Shown piece after piece: positions 51,782 through 59,180 of a stretch of 64,000 nucleotides of DNA. This DNA comes from Actinocrinis sp035946395 (GTDB lineage Bacteria; Actinomycetota; Actinomycetes; Streptomycetales; Catenulisporaceae). The notes beneath the pieces are model-generated. The model had not been told where the DNA came from. It saw nothing but the letters and a program-made list of their open reading frames with translations, and made no database searches. Numbering within the stretch: position 1 is the first letter of the stretch; each line of letters opens with the position of its first letter. Location: positions 1 to 64,000 of the forward strand of contig NZ_DASYZI010000373.1 in the NCBI RefSeq assembly GCF_035946395.1, in the 5' to 3' direction. The translations under genes and the position numbers were made by a program.

Positions 51782-52978
51782 TCATGCGATCGAGGCGGGC
51801 CGCTCGTCCCGGGCGGTCAGCGCGCGCCAGTGGTGTTCGAAGTGCGTGCGCTGCTTCTCCGTGGCACCGGCCGGGGCCAGCGCGAGGGTCCGTTCAACGG
51901 CGGGGTACTGGTCGGGGCGGCGCGCGATGAGCACGGCGCGGCGCGCGCCGTTGTCCGCAACGCTCACCGCGGCCCCGGCCTGTGCGGCGCGCCGTTGCAG
52001 TTCCGCGGTCATCCGGCTGCGGCTGCCGACGCACGCGCGGCGTACCGAGCGCCAAACTGTGCCTTTCTGACCGGGCCGGTCGCGACGTGGAAAGGCGATC
52101 CTGCGCACGTCGTAGACGGCCCATTCGGCTGCGGACAACTGGCGCTCGTGCAGCATCAGGGCGTCGGTCAAGCCGTGGCGCTGGACCAGGTCGAAGGCGG
52201 AAAGCCGACCGAACAGCGGCATGCGGTCGTTCAGCGCCACGGCGGTGTATTCGAGGCTGAGCGCCTGGGCTGCCAGGTGCGGCTCCGCGCGCCAGCGCGC
52301 GACCAGAGCGGGCAGGCTGCGCGTCGTGGCGGCGTACGGGCAGTACCCGCACGCCGACCTGACCCAGGGTTCGCCCACCGTCTCGTACAGATACCGGGCG
52401 CACCGCTCGCGGTCCCACGACCAGCGGCGCAACGGGTAGTCCGGGATGCGCAGCGCGCTGGCGTAGCTGATGTCCCGCTGCGCGCGCCGAGTCTCCTCGG
52501 CGGCGTATCCCATTACGCTGATATGCGGGCGGTCGCCGAACTCGTCGCGCGTCCAGGCGTCCAAGGGCTCTGATTTCGCGTGCGCCGAGCACCAGCGGTG
52601 GGAGAGCTGCGGGATCGTCGCAGCGGCGGCCAGCTCGTCCGACAAGCTCCAGGGACCGCGCATGATCATGCGCTTCGGGGCGCGCGAGTCGTCCAGGACG
52701 ACGTACCCACCACCCTGGCCGGCGCGCGAGAGCTGCACCAGCCTCCAGCCGTGCGCGCGGAAGCGCGGCAGCAGGTGGGTCTCCATCAGGCGCCGTGTGG
52801 CGTCGTACTCGTCGCCGGTCATCGCGACGACGAACACGAGGTCAGACATGTCGCCGTACTCATAGGTCCCGGGCTCTTCAGACCAGCGCATGGCGACGGC
52901 GGCCGAGTCCAGACCCATGCCGAAACTGAACTTCACCGGATACCCGGCGGCCGTGGCCGGGATCGGTACGCCGGTCAT
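51782..52978 (-). CDS. PAPS-reductase/PP-loop-family protein
   Basis: This is a 398-residue protein. The start carries a PP-loop ATP-binding motif (FSFGMGLDS, residues 17-25, resembling SGGxDS). HRWCSAHAKSEPL and CGYCPYA add Cys/His sites typical of PAPS-reductase-like proteins with an Fe-S or zinc centre. Plasmid and phage members are linked to DNA or RNA thiolation or unknown nucleotide chemistry. It overlaps the upstream gene by 4 nt. Confidence 0.75.
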   Translation of the reverse strand: MTGVPIPATAAGYPVKFSFGMGLDSAAVAMRWSEEPGTYEYGDMSDLVFVVAMTGDEYDATRRLMETHLLPRFRAHGWRLVQLSRAGQGGGYVVLDDSRAPKRMIMRGPWSLSDELAAAATIPQLSHRWCSAHAKSEPLDAWTRDEFGDRPHISVMGYAAEETRRAQRDISYASALRIPDYPLRRWSWDRERCARYLYETVGEPWVRSACGYCPYAATTRSLPALVARWRAEPHLAAQALSLEYTAVALNDRMPLFGRLSAFDLVQRHGLTDALMLHERQLSAAEWAVYDVRRIAFPRRDRPGQKGTVWRSVRRACVGSRSRMTAELQRRAAQAGAAVSVADNGARRAVLIARRPDQYPAVERTLALAPAGATEKQRTHFEHHWRALTARDERPASIA

Positions 52979-53358
52979 GACGGGCCGTCCTGCCGGGGAT
53001 CGTCGTGGCCGCGTTCGATGCCGAACAGGTCGCGCAGGGCCGCATCCACGCGTACAAGGCTCAGCGCCTCGGGCTGTTCGGGGGTGCCTCCGGTGACGAT
53101 CAGCGGGCCGTACACGAGAGGGTCACGGGTGCCGTACAAGTGCGAGAACAGGATGCAGGCGCGTCCGTTCGGCTCACGCCTGCGGGCGCCCTGCGAAGCG
53201 TCGATCCACAGCAGTAATCCGTCGTGGACCGGCGGGCTGGCCGCGAGTCGGCTGGTGCGCAGCAGCGCGGAGATCAAGGCGAGATCGATGGACTGCTCTT
53301 CGCAGATAAGAGCCTCGAATTGGTCGTTCGTATCGAGTACGAGGAAGTAGAAGCTCAT
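52975..53358 (-). CDS. Small hypothetical protein coupled to the PP-loop gene
   Basis: This is a 127-residue protein from ATG 53358 with GAGGTGA upstream. It is beta-rich and starts with SFYFLVLDTNDQFEALIC. The stop overlaps the PAPS-reductase-like start (ATGA), so the two are co-translated and may form a complex. No family was recognised. It lies 174 nt after the ParB-like stop. Confidence 0.65.
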   Translation of the reverse strand: MSFYFLVLDTNDQFEALICEEQSIDLALISALLRTSRLAASPPVHDGLLLWIDASQGARRREPNGRACILFSHLYGTRDPLVYGPLIVTGGTPEQPEALSLVRVDAALRDLFGIERGHDDPRQDGPS

Positions 53359-53532
53359 GACGGTCACCTCGGATGTTCTGTCGCGGGAGGTCAGGGCGGT
53401 GTCAGTGCGCGAACACTCGCCGCCCGGGTGATCACGGCCCATCAGGGCTGCGGTCTGGCGGAGCACGACGCCGCGCCCGGACCGGGTGACGGCGAAGGAG
53501 GGCCGCCACCCGGCCAATTCGGGCGGAGCGGT

Positions 53533-55146
53533 CTACTGCCCGGATTCGTCCGGCTCGTCGTCGGTGGGCTGAGGGCCGTCCGCGTCCCCGCCGGTGATCG
53601 TGTTCGCGGTCGCGGGTGACAGGTCGGCGGGCACGTACGTTTCGTTGGCCACGATCGCCCGTTCGATCGGGGCGAGGGCGTGGCCCAGCGCCCTGCAGCA
53701 TTCGAGCCAGCGGCGCGCGTCCGCGCGCCCGGACTGGACGTAGGAACCGGTGTCCGTGCGCCACATGTCGTTGGTCAGCGCCTTCTCGTACGCCGTGGCG
53801 ACCGGCGCGAAGGTGAGCAGGATCAGCCGCCGCTGCCCGGCCGTGGTGACCGCGCCGCTGAACGCCTCGGGCTTGCTCGACGACAGTCCGAGGAATTCCG
53901 CCAGCCGCTCGCGGGCCTGGTAGTCGGCGGCGTACCTGCGCATCGGCTCGGGCATCGACAGATACGTCTGCGCACTGAACCTGGTGATCAGGTCGGCATC
54001 CTCGCGCGAGAGCGACGTGCGCGCCAGCAGTTCGGTCAGCCACTTGCGCCGGTTGATCTCAGCGGCCTTATGGTCCTTGTTGCCCCGGATCACCAGCCGC
54101 CGCGCGGCGCTCGTCTCCGCCTTGCTCTGCGGGTCGCCCGACGTGCCGCCTGGCGCGTGCGTCGTGCTTGAAGCCCAGCGGTCCACGTGGCCGTGCGCGG
54201 CGAAGTCCTCGCAGAAGTAGGACACGCGCGGTTCGCCATACCGCTCGAACACCGCGACGTGCCCGGGGCAGGCGGCGTGCGCCTGCTCGTCGATCTCCGC
54301 GCCGTCCTGGGTACGCAGCCGCAGCAGCCGCCTGCCCGCGTCGGGCTCCTCGTCGAGCACGCGCACACCGGCGGCGGTCAACTCGGCCCGGATCGGTTCG
54401 CGCCGGGCCCGCTCCTCGCGCTCCAGGATCTCGCGCTCGACCTGGTAGCTGAAGCTGTCGTCCTCGGCGGCCTCGATCAGACGCGCGGTGGCCGCCGGAT
54501 CCCCGGCGAAATCGTGAAGCGCCGCGAGCTCGCTCAGCGTCCACTCGTAGCCGGACTCGATCGCAGCCGTCTTCGTCTCCTGCGGCAGGGCGGCGACCGT
54601 CAGTGCCTCGGCCACCTGCTCCCGCTTGCCGTACGCCTTCGCCAGGCGCGTTTTCGACGCTCCTGCCTGGGCGGCGGCGAACAGGGCCGCCGACTCCTCG
54701 AACGCGGTCAGCGCCGTCTTGTGCCGCGAAGTGATCAGCATGTCCAGGTACTGACCCGCCTCGTCGGCGGCGCGCGCCGCGTCGAAGGTGTACGGGACCT
54801 GCTCCAAGCCGACCTTGCGCGCGGCGGCGAACCGCTTGTGCCCGTCGATGATCCGGAACACCCCCGGCTCGCTCGTGCCCGTGATCAGCAGGGGGATGCG
54901 GATGCCCTCGGCCCGCACGCTGCCGACGAACTCGGCATCGGGCGTGACGTCCGTGCGCACGTTGCCGGGGTGCGCGGCCAGCGCGCCGATGCTGATCGTC
55001 GCGACGGCCTGCGGGCCGGGCGCCGCCAGGTCCACGCCGGTACCCGTGTCAGGGGTCTCAGCCCGCGTCGGTGCGGGTCGGTCGGTGTCGAACTGCTCGG
55101 CGGCGTCGAGCACGGCGTTGACGTGGGAAGTGGTTGTGGTGGTCAT
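53533..55146 (-). CDS. ParB-N domain protein
   Basis: This is a 537-residue protein. Residues 45-140 show the ParB-N pattern: ISIGALAAHPGNVR, then PLLITG and RIIDGHKRFAAARK (DGHKRF in place of the usual GHRR). A Leu/Arg-rich region with an HTH (ASKTRLAKAYGKREQVAEAL) follows near residue 170. The long C-terminal part is plasmid-type. ParB-like proteins partition plasmids or regulate them; CTP binding is expected for the family but the key motif is altered. An ATGCCG leader hairpin ends 38 nt before the start. Confidence 0.85.
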   Translation of the reverse strand: MTTTTTSHVNAVLDAAEQFDTDRPAPTRAETPDTGTGVDLAAPGPQAVATISIGALAAHPGNVRTDVTPDAEFVGSVRAEGIRIPLLITGTSEPGVFRIIDGHKRFAAARKVGLEQVPYTFDAARAADEAGQYLDMLITSRHKTALTAFEESAALFAAAQAGASKTRLAKAYGKREQVAEALTVAALPQETKTAAIESGYEWTLSELAALHDFAGDPAATARLIEAAEDDSFSYQVEREILEREERARREPIRAELTAAGVRVLDEEPDAGRRLLRLRTQDGAEIDEQAHAACPGHVAVFERYGEPRVSYFCEDFAAHGHVDRWASSTTHAPGGTSGDPQSKAETSAARRLVIRGNKDHKAAEINRRKWLTELLARTSLSREDADLITRFSAQTYLSMPEPMRRYAADYQARERLAEFLGLSSSKPEAFSGAVTTAGQRRLILLTFAPVATAYEKALTNDMWRTDTGSYVQSGRADARRWLECCRALGHALAPIERAIVANETYVPADLSPATANTITGGDADGPQPTDDEPDESGQ

Positions 55147-55183
55147 GGTCCGTCCTGTTCTCGGTGGTTGGTTTCTCTTGGGG

Positions 55184-55217
55184 CCGCGCGGGTGGGGATG
55201 CCGCCCCGCCCGCGCGG
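55184..55217 (-). promoter_or_regulatory. ATGCCG-loop leader hairpin, copy 3
   Basis: A 14-bp stem with one G-T pair (55184-55197 / 55204-55217) has the loop ATGCCG. It ends 38 nt before the ParB-like start; in the mRNA it is followed by CCCCAAGAG and AAACCAACC. Confidence 0.75.
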
Positions 55218-55251
55218 ACGAGTGGGAAGCGCCGGGGACCGGCGTGTGGGG

Positions 55252-55440
55252 TCAGAAAGGTTCGGTGTCGCTCCGCTCGCAGCGCGGCGCGGGTGGGTCG
55301 TGCGGCTCACCCAGACCGGTGGGACAGTCCAGGCGGCAACGCACGCCGCCGGGGGCGCCGCAGTCCTCGCCCGGCGGGTCGTCCGGGTAGCCGAACAGCG
55401 GAGTGCGTGGGTATTCGCGCTCGTCGATGTCGTCGGTCAT
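55252..55440 (-). CDS. Small Cys/Pro-rich protein
   Basis: This is a 62-residue protein from ATG 55440 with a GAGGT site. It is acidic at the start, with four Cys (CGAPGGVRCRLDC and a later C) and many Pro residues, which suggests a small zinc or redox site. It lies between the DUF932 and ParB-like genes on the same strand. A 12-bp hairpin (55465-55490) precedes it. Confidence 0.6.
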   Translation of the reverse strand: MTDDIDEREYPRTPLFGYPDDPPGEDCGAPGGVRCRLDCPTGLGEPHDPPAPRCERSDTEPF

Positions 55441-55464
55441 GGTGACCTCGCCGGGTGTCAGCCG

Positions 55465-55490
55465 GTGGCCGGGCCGCTCGGCCCGGCCAC
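55465..55490 (-). terminator. 12-bp hairpin after the DUF932 gene
   Basis: GTGGCCGGGCCG (55465-55476) pairs with CGGCCCGGCCAC (55479-55490), starting 9 nt past the DUF932 stop. It is likely a terminator or processing structure in the DUF932-to-ParB run. Confidence 0.65.
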
Positions 55491-55499
55491 GCGGGCGCG

Positions 55500-56657
55500 T
55501 CAGGCGGCGGCCAGTTCCATGGCGCGGATGCCCTGGGCTTCGAGTTCGTGCGCGTCGTCAGGGTCTTGGACGGTCTGGGCGTAGGAGGTCACGGCGTGCA
55601 GCACGCCTCCGGCCGTCAGGTCCCCGCCCCGGATGAAGTGGTCGAAGACGCCCTTGCGCTGCTCCTCGGTGAAGCGCAGCGTCTTGGACACCGACTTGAT
55701 GGTCTCCTCCACGTCCGCGACCGGCGCGCCCGAGGTTCGCTCGATCTCTCGGATGTTCGCCTCGACGTAGTCCCGGTCCAGGAAGCGCCGCACGGTGTCG
55801 CGGGCCTGGGCGGTGTAGACCGCGAGGGTCTTGCGCTGGGTGTCGTCGCTCCACTCCACTCGGCCCTCGTCCAGCTTCGCGCCCAAGTGCACGGCGCGCA
55901 CGACGTCCCTGGTCATCGGCATGCCGTTGTCGCAGATCTGGACGGTCAGTTGCGGGGTCATCGACAGCGAGCCGCATCCGGTCTCGCTGTTGGAGATCAG
56001 CAGACCGGCGAACACGGTCGGGTTCTCGGCGCCGGTCCTGCCGCTGTACGGGCTGCGGTAGTTGCGCAGCAGGTACGGCGCATAGCCGCGAATCTCCGGA
56101 GCCGTCAGGCGCACGTACATCCGCTGGTCCGACAGGTCACAGCTGGCGATGTCCACCTGCACGCCCGCCTGGCGCACGCCGTCGAGGACGGCGGTGAGCA
56201 CGTCGAAGTTATCGATGATCTTATATCCGTTGGACAGGAACGCCCGTGCCTGGCCGGTACCGCCGTCCTCGGCGCTCAGCGCCCGCACCAGGAAACGGCG
56301 CCCGTCGCGGCCAAGCCACTCGTTCACATTCGCGTCGTAAAGGTGCGGCGCCTCGGCGCGCATCCGCCGCAGATATGGCAGCGGGACGCCGAGCTTGTCC
56401 GCGATGCCGCTCTCACACACGCCGGTCGGCTCGTAGGTGCCCGCGACCGAGGTCACGCCCTCGGCGGTGATCCGGCGCTCGGCCTGGTCGACGACCAGCA
56501 TGCCGCCCTGTGCGCGGATAGCCGACGCCGGGGCGACCACGTCCACTTTGCGCTGCTGCTGCGAGTCCAGCCGGGTGGCCAAGTCTGCAAGGGTCGCGTT
56601 GCGCAGGTTGCGCTCGGACGAACGTGCGCGGGTCGGGGTGAGCACTGCACTGACCAT
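55500..56657 (-). CDS. DUF932 phage/plasmid-like protein
   Basis: This is a 385-residue protein with the DUF932 layout: an N-terminal basic helix, IADKLGVPLPYLRRM, RAFLSNGYKIIDNFDVL, YVRLTAPEIRGYAPYLLRNY and a Trp/Leu-rich C-terminal helical half. Family members occur on plasmids and phages near replication or defence genes, and their function is not settled. The ATG 56657 has an ATGCCG leader hairpin 35 nt upstream and lies downstream of an A/T-rich promoter region. Confidence 0.85.
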   Translation of the reverse strand: MVSAVLTPTRARSSERNLRNATLADLATRLDSQQQRKVDVVAPASAIRAQGGMLVVDQAERRITAEGVTSVAGTYEPTGVCESGIADKLGVPLPYLRRMRAEAPHLYDANVNEWLGRDGRRFLVRALSAEDGGTGQARAFLSNGYKIIDNFDVLTAVLDGVRQAGVQVDIASCDLSDQRMYVRLTAPEIRGYAPYLLRNYRSPYSGRTGAENPTVFAGLLISNSETGCGSLSMTPQLTVQICDNGMPMTRDVVRAVHLGAKLDEGRVEWSDDTQRKTLAVYTAQARDTVRRFLDRDYVEANIREIERTSGAPVADVEETIKSVSKTLRFTEEQRKGVFDHFIRGGDLTAGGVLHAVTSYAQTVQDPDDAHELEAQGIRAMELAAA

Positions 56658-56691
56658 TAGAAGATCTCGCTCTCGGTTGTGTTCTTTGGGG

Positions 56692-56721
56692 ATCGAGTTG
56701 GGGATGCCGCCCCACCTCGAT
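56692..56721 (-). promoter_or_regulatory. ATGCCG-loop leader hairpin, copy 4
   Basis: A stem with GGGG/CCCC and ATCGAG/CTCGAT segments and one mismatch has the loop ATGCCG (56704-56709). It ends 35 nt before ATG 56657 and is followed in the mRNA by CCCCAAAGAACACAACC. Its outer stem sequence differs completely from the other copies, so pairing is conserved while bases are not. Confidence 0.75.
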
Positions 56722-57207
56722 GGGTTAATTAAATCACGGGCACGCTAGCCTGGCAAGTCAAAATACCAGCTCAGAAGCCACCTTTATCAATCCGTGACAG
56801 TGTATCCATGTAATGATAAATAGGCGAGAAAGCGGGAAAAACCTTGCCCCCGACCACTTCCCCCGGCCCTCCAACAGCTGCCAACGGGTCCGGGGCCCAG
56901 AGGCCTGGCGGGTCAAGGGTCGGCCAACGGCCGATCGCGAACACTGGCCGGCCAGCCTCTCAAGCTGCTGCGACGCGAGCGCAGCGAGCGCCCTTGACGC
57001 GACCGGACTGCCCCGGAAACTGGGCAGCGGGAGGGCCGGTTCTGTCGGATTGTGCCGGTATCGTCGCTCCATGCCGATAAGCGCGGGGAGCACCCCTAGG
57101 GAAAGGTCTTCATCCGGGCGATACAGGCTGGCCAGCGCGGCAGTCCGGATCGCAGAAGTCAGAGGGCGAATGTCCGCGAAGCTCAGGCCGACACGTATGG
57201 GGGTGGG
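56722..57207. other. Intergenic promoter region with an A/T-rich stretch and CAAGG element copy 5
   Basis: Positions 56725-56835 are the most A/T-rich DNA of the module; TTAATTAAATCA and AATGATAAATA occur there. On the minus strand TTGACT and TTGATA are -35-like. This should hold the DUF932 promoter, or a partition or origin site. A longer CAAGG-type element (56913-56997, CAAGGG to CCCTTG) lies further right. The rest, to 57207, contains no convincing gene. Confidence 0.5.
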
Positions 57208-57210
57208 TTG

Positions 57211-58896
57211 GTGTCGGTGAGGCTGTGGACGTTCGTCACGGACGGCCGGCGGTATGCGGCGCAGGGGGTCTCGGCGATCTCGCTGGAGAACGTTGGTGAT
57301 CCTGTCTTGCTCTGGCGCACGAGCCGGGGCGGCGGAGTAGTTGCCGTCGGCTCTGTCGTCGAGAAAGAGGTAACGGTCGTCTCTCCGCGGCGGTTGAGCC
57401 TGCGCTCCATCGCCCGACCAACCGCCGCACCGGAACCGGCTGCGGAGAGCAGCCGCAAGGAGGCGCGGGCCGTCTACACGGACTTCTGCTTGTCGAATCC
57501 CGTCTCGGTGGCGGCGTTGAACATTGCCGGTCTCGATCTGATCGTCCGTGCTGGCAGGGGCGGCGGATCAGAGGCCGGGAGAGGTTCGTTTTGCCCACTG
57601 GACCTTCGGGACGAACAGTGGACTGCGCTTCTTGAGTTGTTGCGAGCCGAGCGTGCGGCTGAGGAGAGTCCGCTGCTGTGGCCGATCGCGCCGGGCACGG
57701 TGCTGTACCGAAGCGAGGTCCACGACGTCTTCGGCGGCCCCCGCGGATGGGCGGAGTGCTCCAGCACGCGGACGATGAACGACCTGCTTTTCGTCGACCG
57801 CCGGCCCGACGATCCGGAACTCATCCCTACCTGGGATGAGGATGTGCTGCGGGTCGCCGGGCAGGCCGCGGACGGCGACACACAGGCCGCAGTGACCGTG
57901 ATCAGGCACCTCGACCGCGGCCGGGTGCTGCGCGTCTTCGAGGCTCGGGGCGAATTGTGCCAGTACATCGGAGAATTCGTGGTTGATCAGGGACAGGCCG
58001 TTGAACGAAGGGTCGACGCCGGACGCAGGATGGTCTACCCGCGCTGGCGCGGCGGGCCGCAGAAGGGCGGCGTGCTGTCGGACTTCAAGGTCCCGATCCT
58101 CAGGATCCGCCAGCTCGCCGGTATCGAGGCGTTCAGAGGGCTGAGCGATCCGTTCGACAGGGCATCACCGGTGAAGCTCGGTCTTACCTCCTCGCCGCAC
58201 GCGGCACAGCCGGAGCAGGCCGCCGGGCCGCCCGAGATGGCCAGCACCATCCGCGGTCTCATCGAGTTGGTCGAGCGGGATCCCGCAACGGCTCTCTCCC
58301 TGGAGGGGATCGATGCCGCAGAAGCGCTTCACACACTGGTGCAACGGCGGCGGCGCGAAGCGGACCTCGATCGACTTCGCGCGGCGGTCGCCGACCCGCG
58401 GACCCTGGAGGGAGAACTACAGAAGCTGCTCGAAGGCATGCTGTGGCTGTTCGGTGGTGGCTTCCTGCCGACCGGCGGCCGACGAATGCTGACCACGACG
58501 GACCAACTCGACCTCTCCCTTATCCGACCCGACGGCTCGCTCCACGGAGTTGAAATCAAGCGCGCGAGAATCCAACCGCTCATGACAATGCATCGCGACT
58601 ACCCCGTCTTCGGCCACGAGGTCTACAAAGCTGTGGCACAGGCCATGAACTACCTGACCCGCCTGGACCAGCAGCGTGACCGCATCCTGCTCGACCACGG
58701 TATCGACGCTCAGCGCGCCACGATGAGCGTACTTATCGGATCCGCGATTCACGCTGCCCCCTACGGCCCCGAGAAGATCGCCAAAGCGGTCCGGATCCAC
58801 AACGCGGGCCTCTCACGCATCCAGATCATTACCTACGACCAGCTTATCGACGAGGCTCAAGGGCTGATTTCCGGGTCCGGTAACCCCGCTGGCTGA
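57211..58896 (+). CDS. Shedu-like defence nuclease (DUF4263) with extra N-terminal domain
   Basis: The protein has about 561 residues from GTG 57211; TTG 57208 and GTG 57217 are alternatives. The C-terminal domain (about residues 385-545) has ELQKLLEGMLWLFGG, then DQLDLSLIRPDG and GVEIKRA (PD-(D/E)XK core Asp, ExK) and HEVYKAVAQAMNYL, the Shedu SduA pattern. Residues 150-280 resemble the N-terminal domain of ScoMcrA-type endonucleases (RSEVHDVFGGPRGWAE, then VLRVFEA and YIGEF). It probably cuts foreign DNA after sensing it. There is no partner gene, as in single-gene Shedu systems. Confidence 0.75.
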   Translation: MSVRLWTFVTDGRRYAAQGVSAISLENVGDPVLLWRTSRGGGVVAVGSVVEKEVTVVSPRRLSLRSIARPTAAPEPAAESSRKEARAVYTDFCLSNPVSVAALNIAGLDLIVRAGRGGGSEAGRGSFCPLDLRDEQWTALLELLRAERAAEESPLLWPIAPGTVLYRSEVHDVFGGPRGWAECSSTRTMNDLLFVDRRPDDPELIPTWDEDVLRVAGQAADGDTQAAVTVIRHLDRGRVLRVFEARGELCQYIGEFVVDQGQAVERRVDAGRRMVYPRWRGGPQKGGVLSDFKVPILRIRQLAGIEAFRGLSDPFDRASPVKLGLTSSPHAAQPEQAAGPPEMASTIRGLIELVERDPATALSLEGIDAAEALHTLVQRRRREADLDRLRAAVADPRTLEGELQKLLEGMLWLFGGGFLPTGGRRMLTTTDQLDLSLIRPDGSLHGVEIKRARIQPLMTMHRDYPVFGHEVYKAVAQAMNYLTRLDQQRDRILLDHGIDAQRATMSVLIGSAIHAAPYGPEKIAKAVRIHNAGLSRIQIITYDQLIDEAQGLISGSGNPAG

Positions 58897-59180
58897 CCTG
58901 GACGACGCAATAGCGAAAGGAGGGCCGAAGCGCAGCGGCGCCCACTATGGTACGGCGGTTGTAGGTATTCAGCCGTCGCGCCGCCTCAACAAGCTTGTCG
59001 GCATGTCTATTGTCACGCGCGGTGTCTTGCCAGGGTTTCTGGCATGGAGCAGGCACGAAGAACTGGACGTGAGGAGCGCTTGGAGGTTCACTGCGCTGGG
59101 CGGTCCTCTTCCGCGCGTACTAGACGATAAGTTCGGCGGAATCCCACGGGGGTGTCAGACCTCGATGCCACGATGGGCGC

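Noticed and set aside
54187..55584. 465-residue plus-strand frame
   Set aside because: Antisense to the ParB-like gene; composition and lack of motifs mark it as a shadow.
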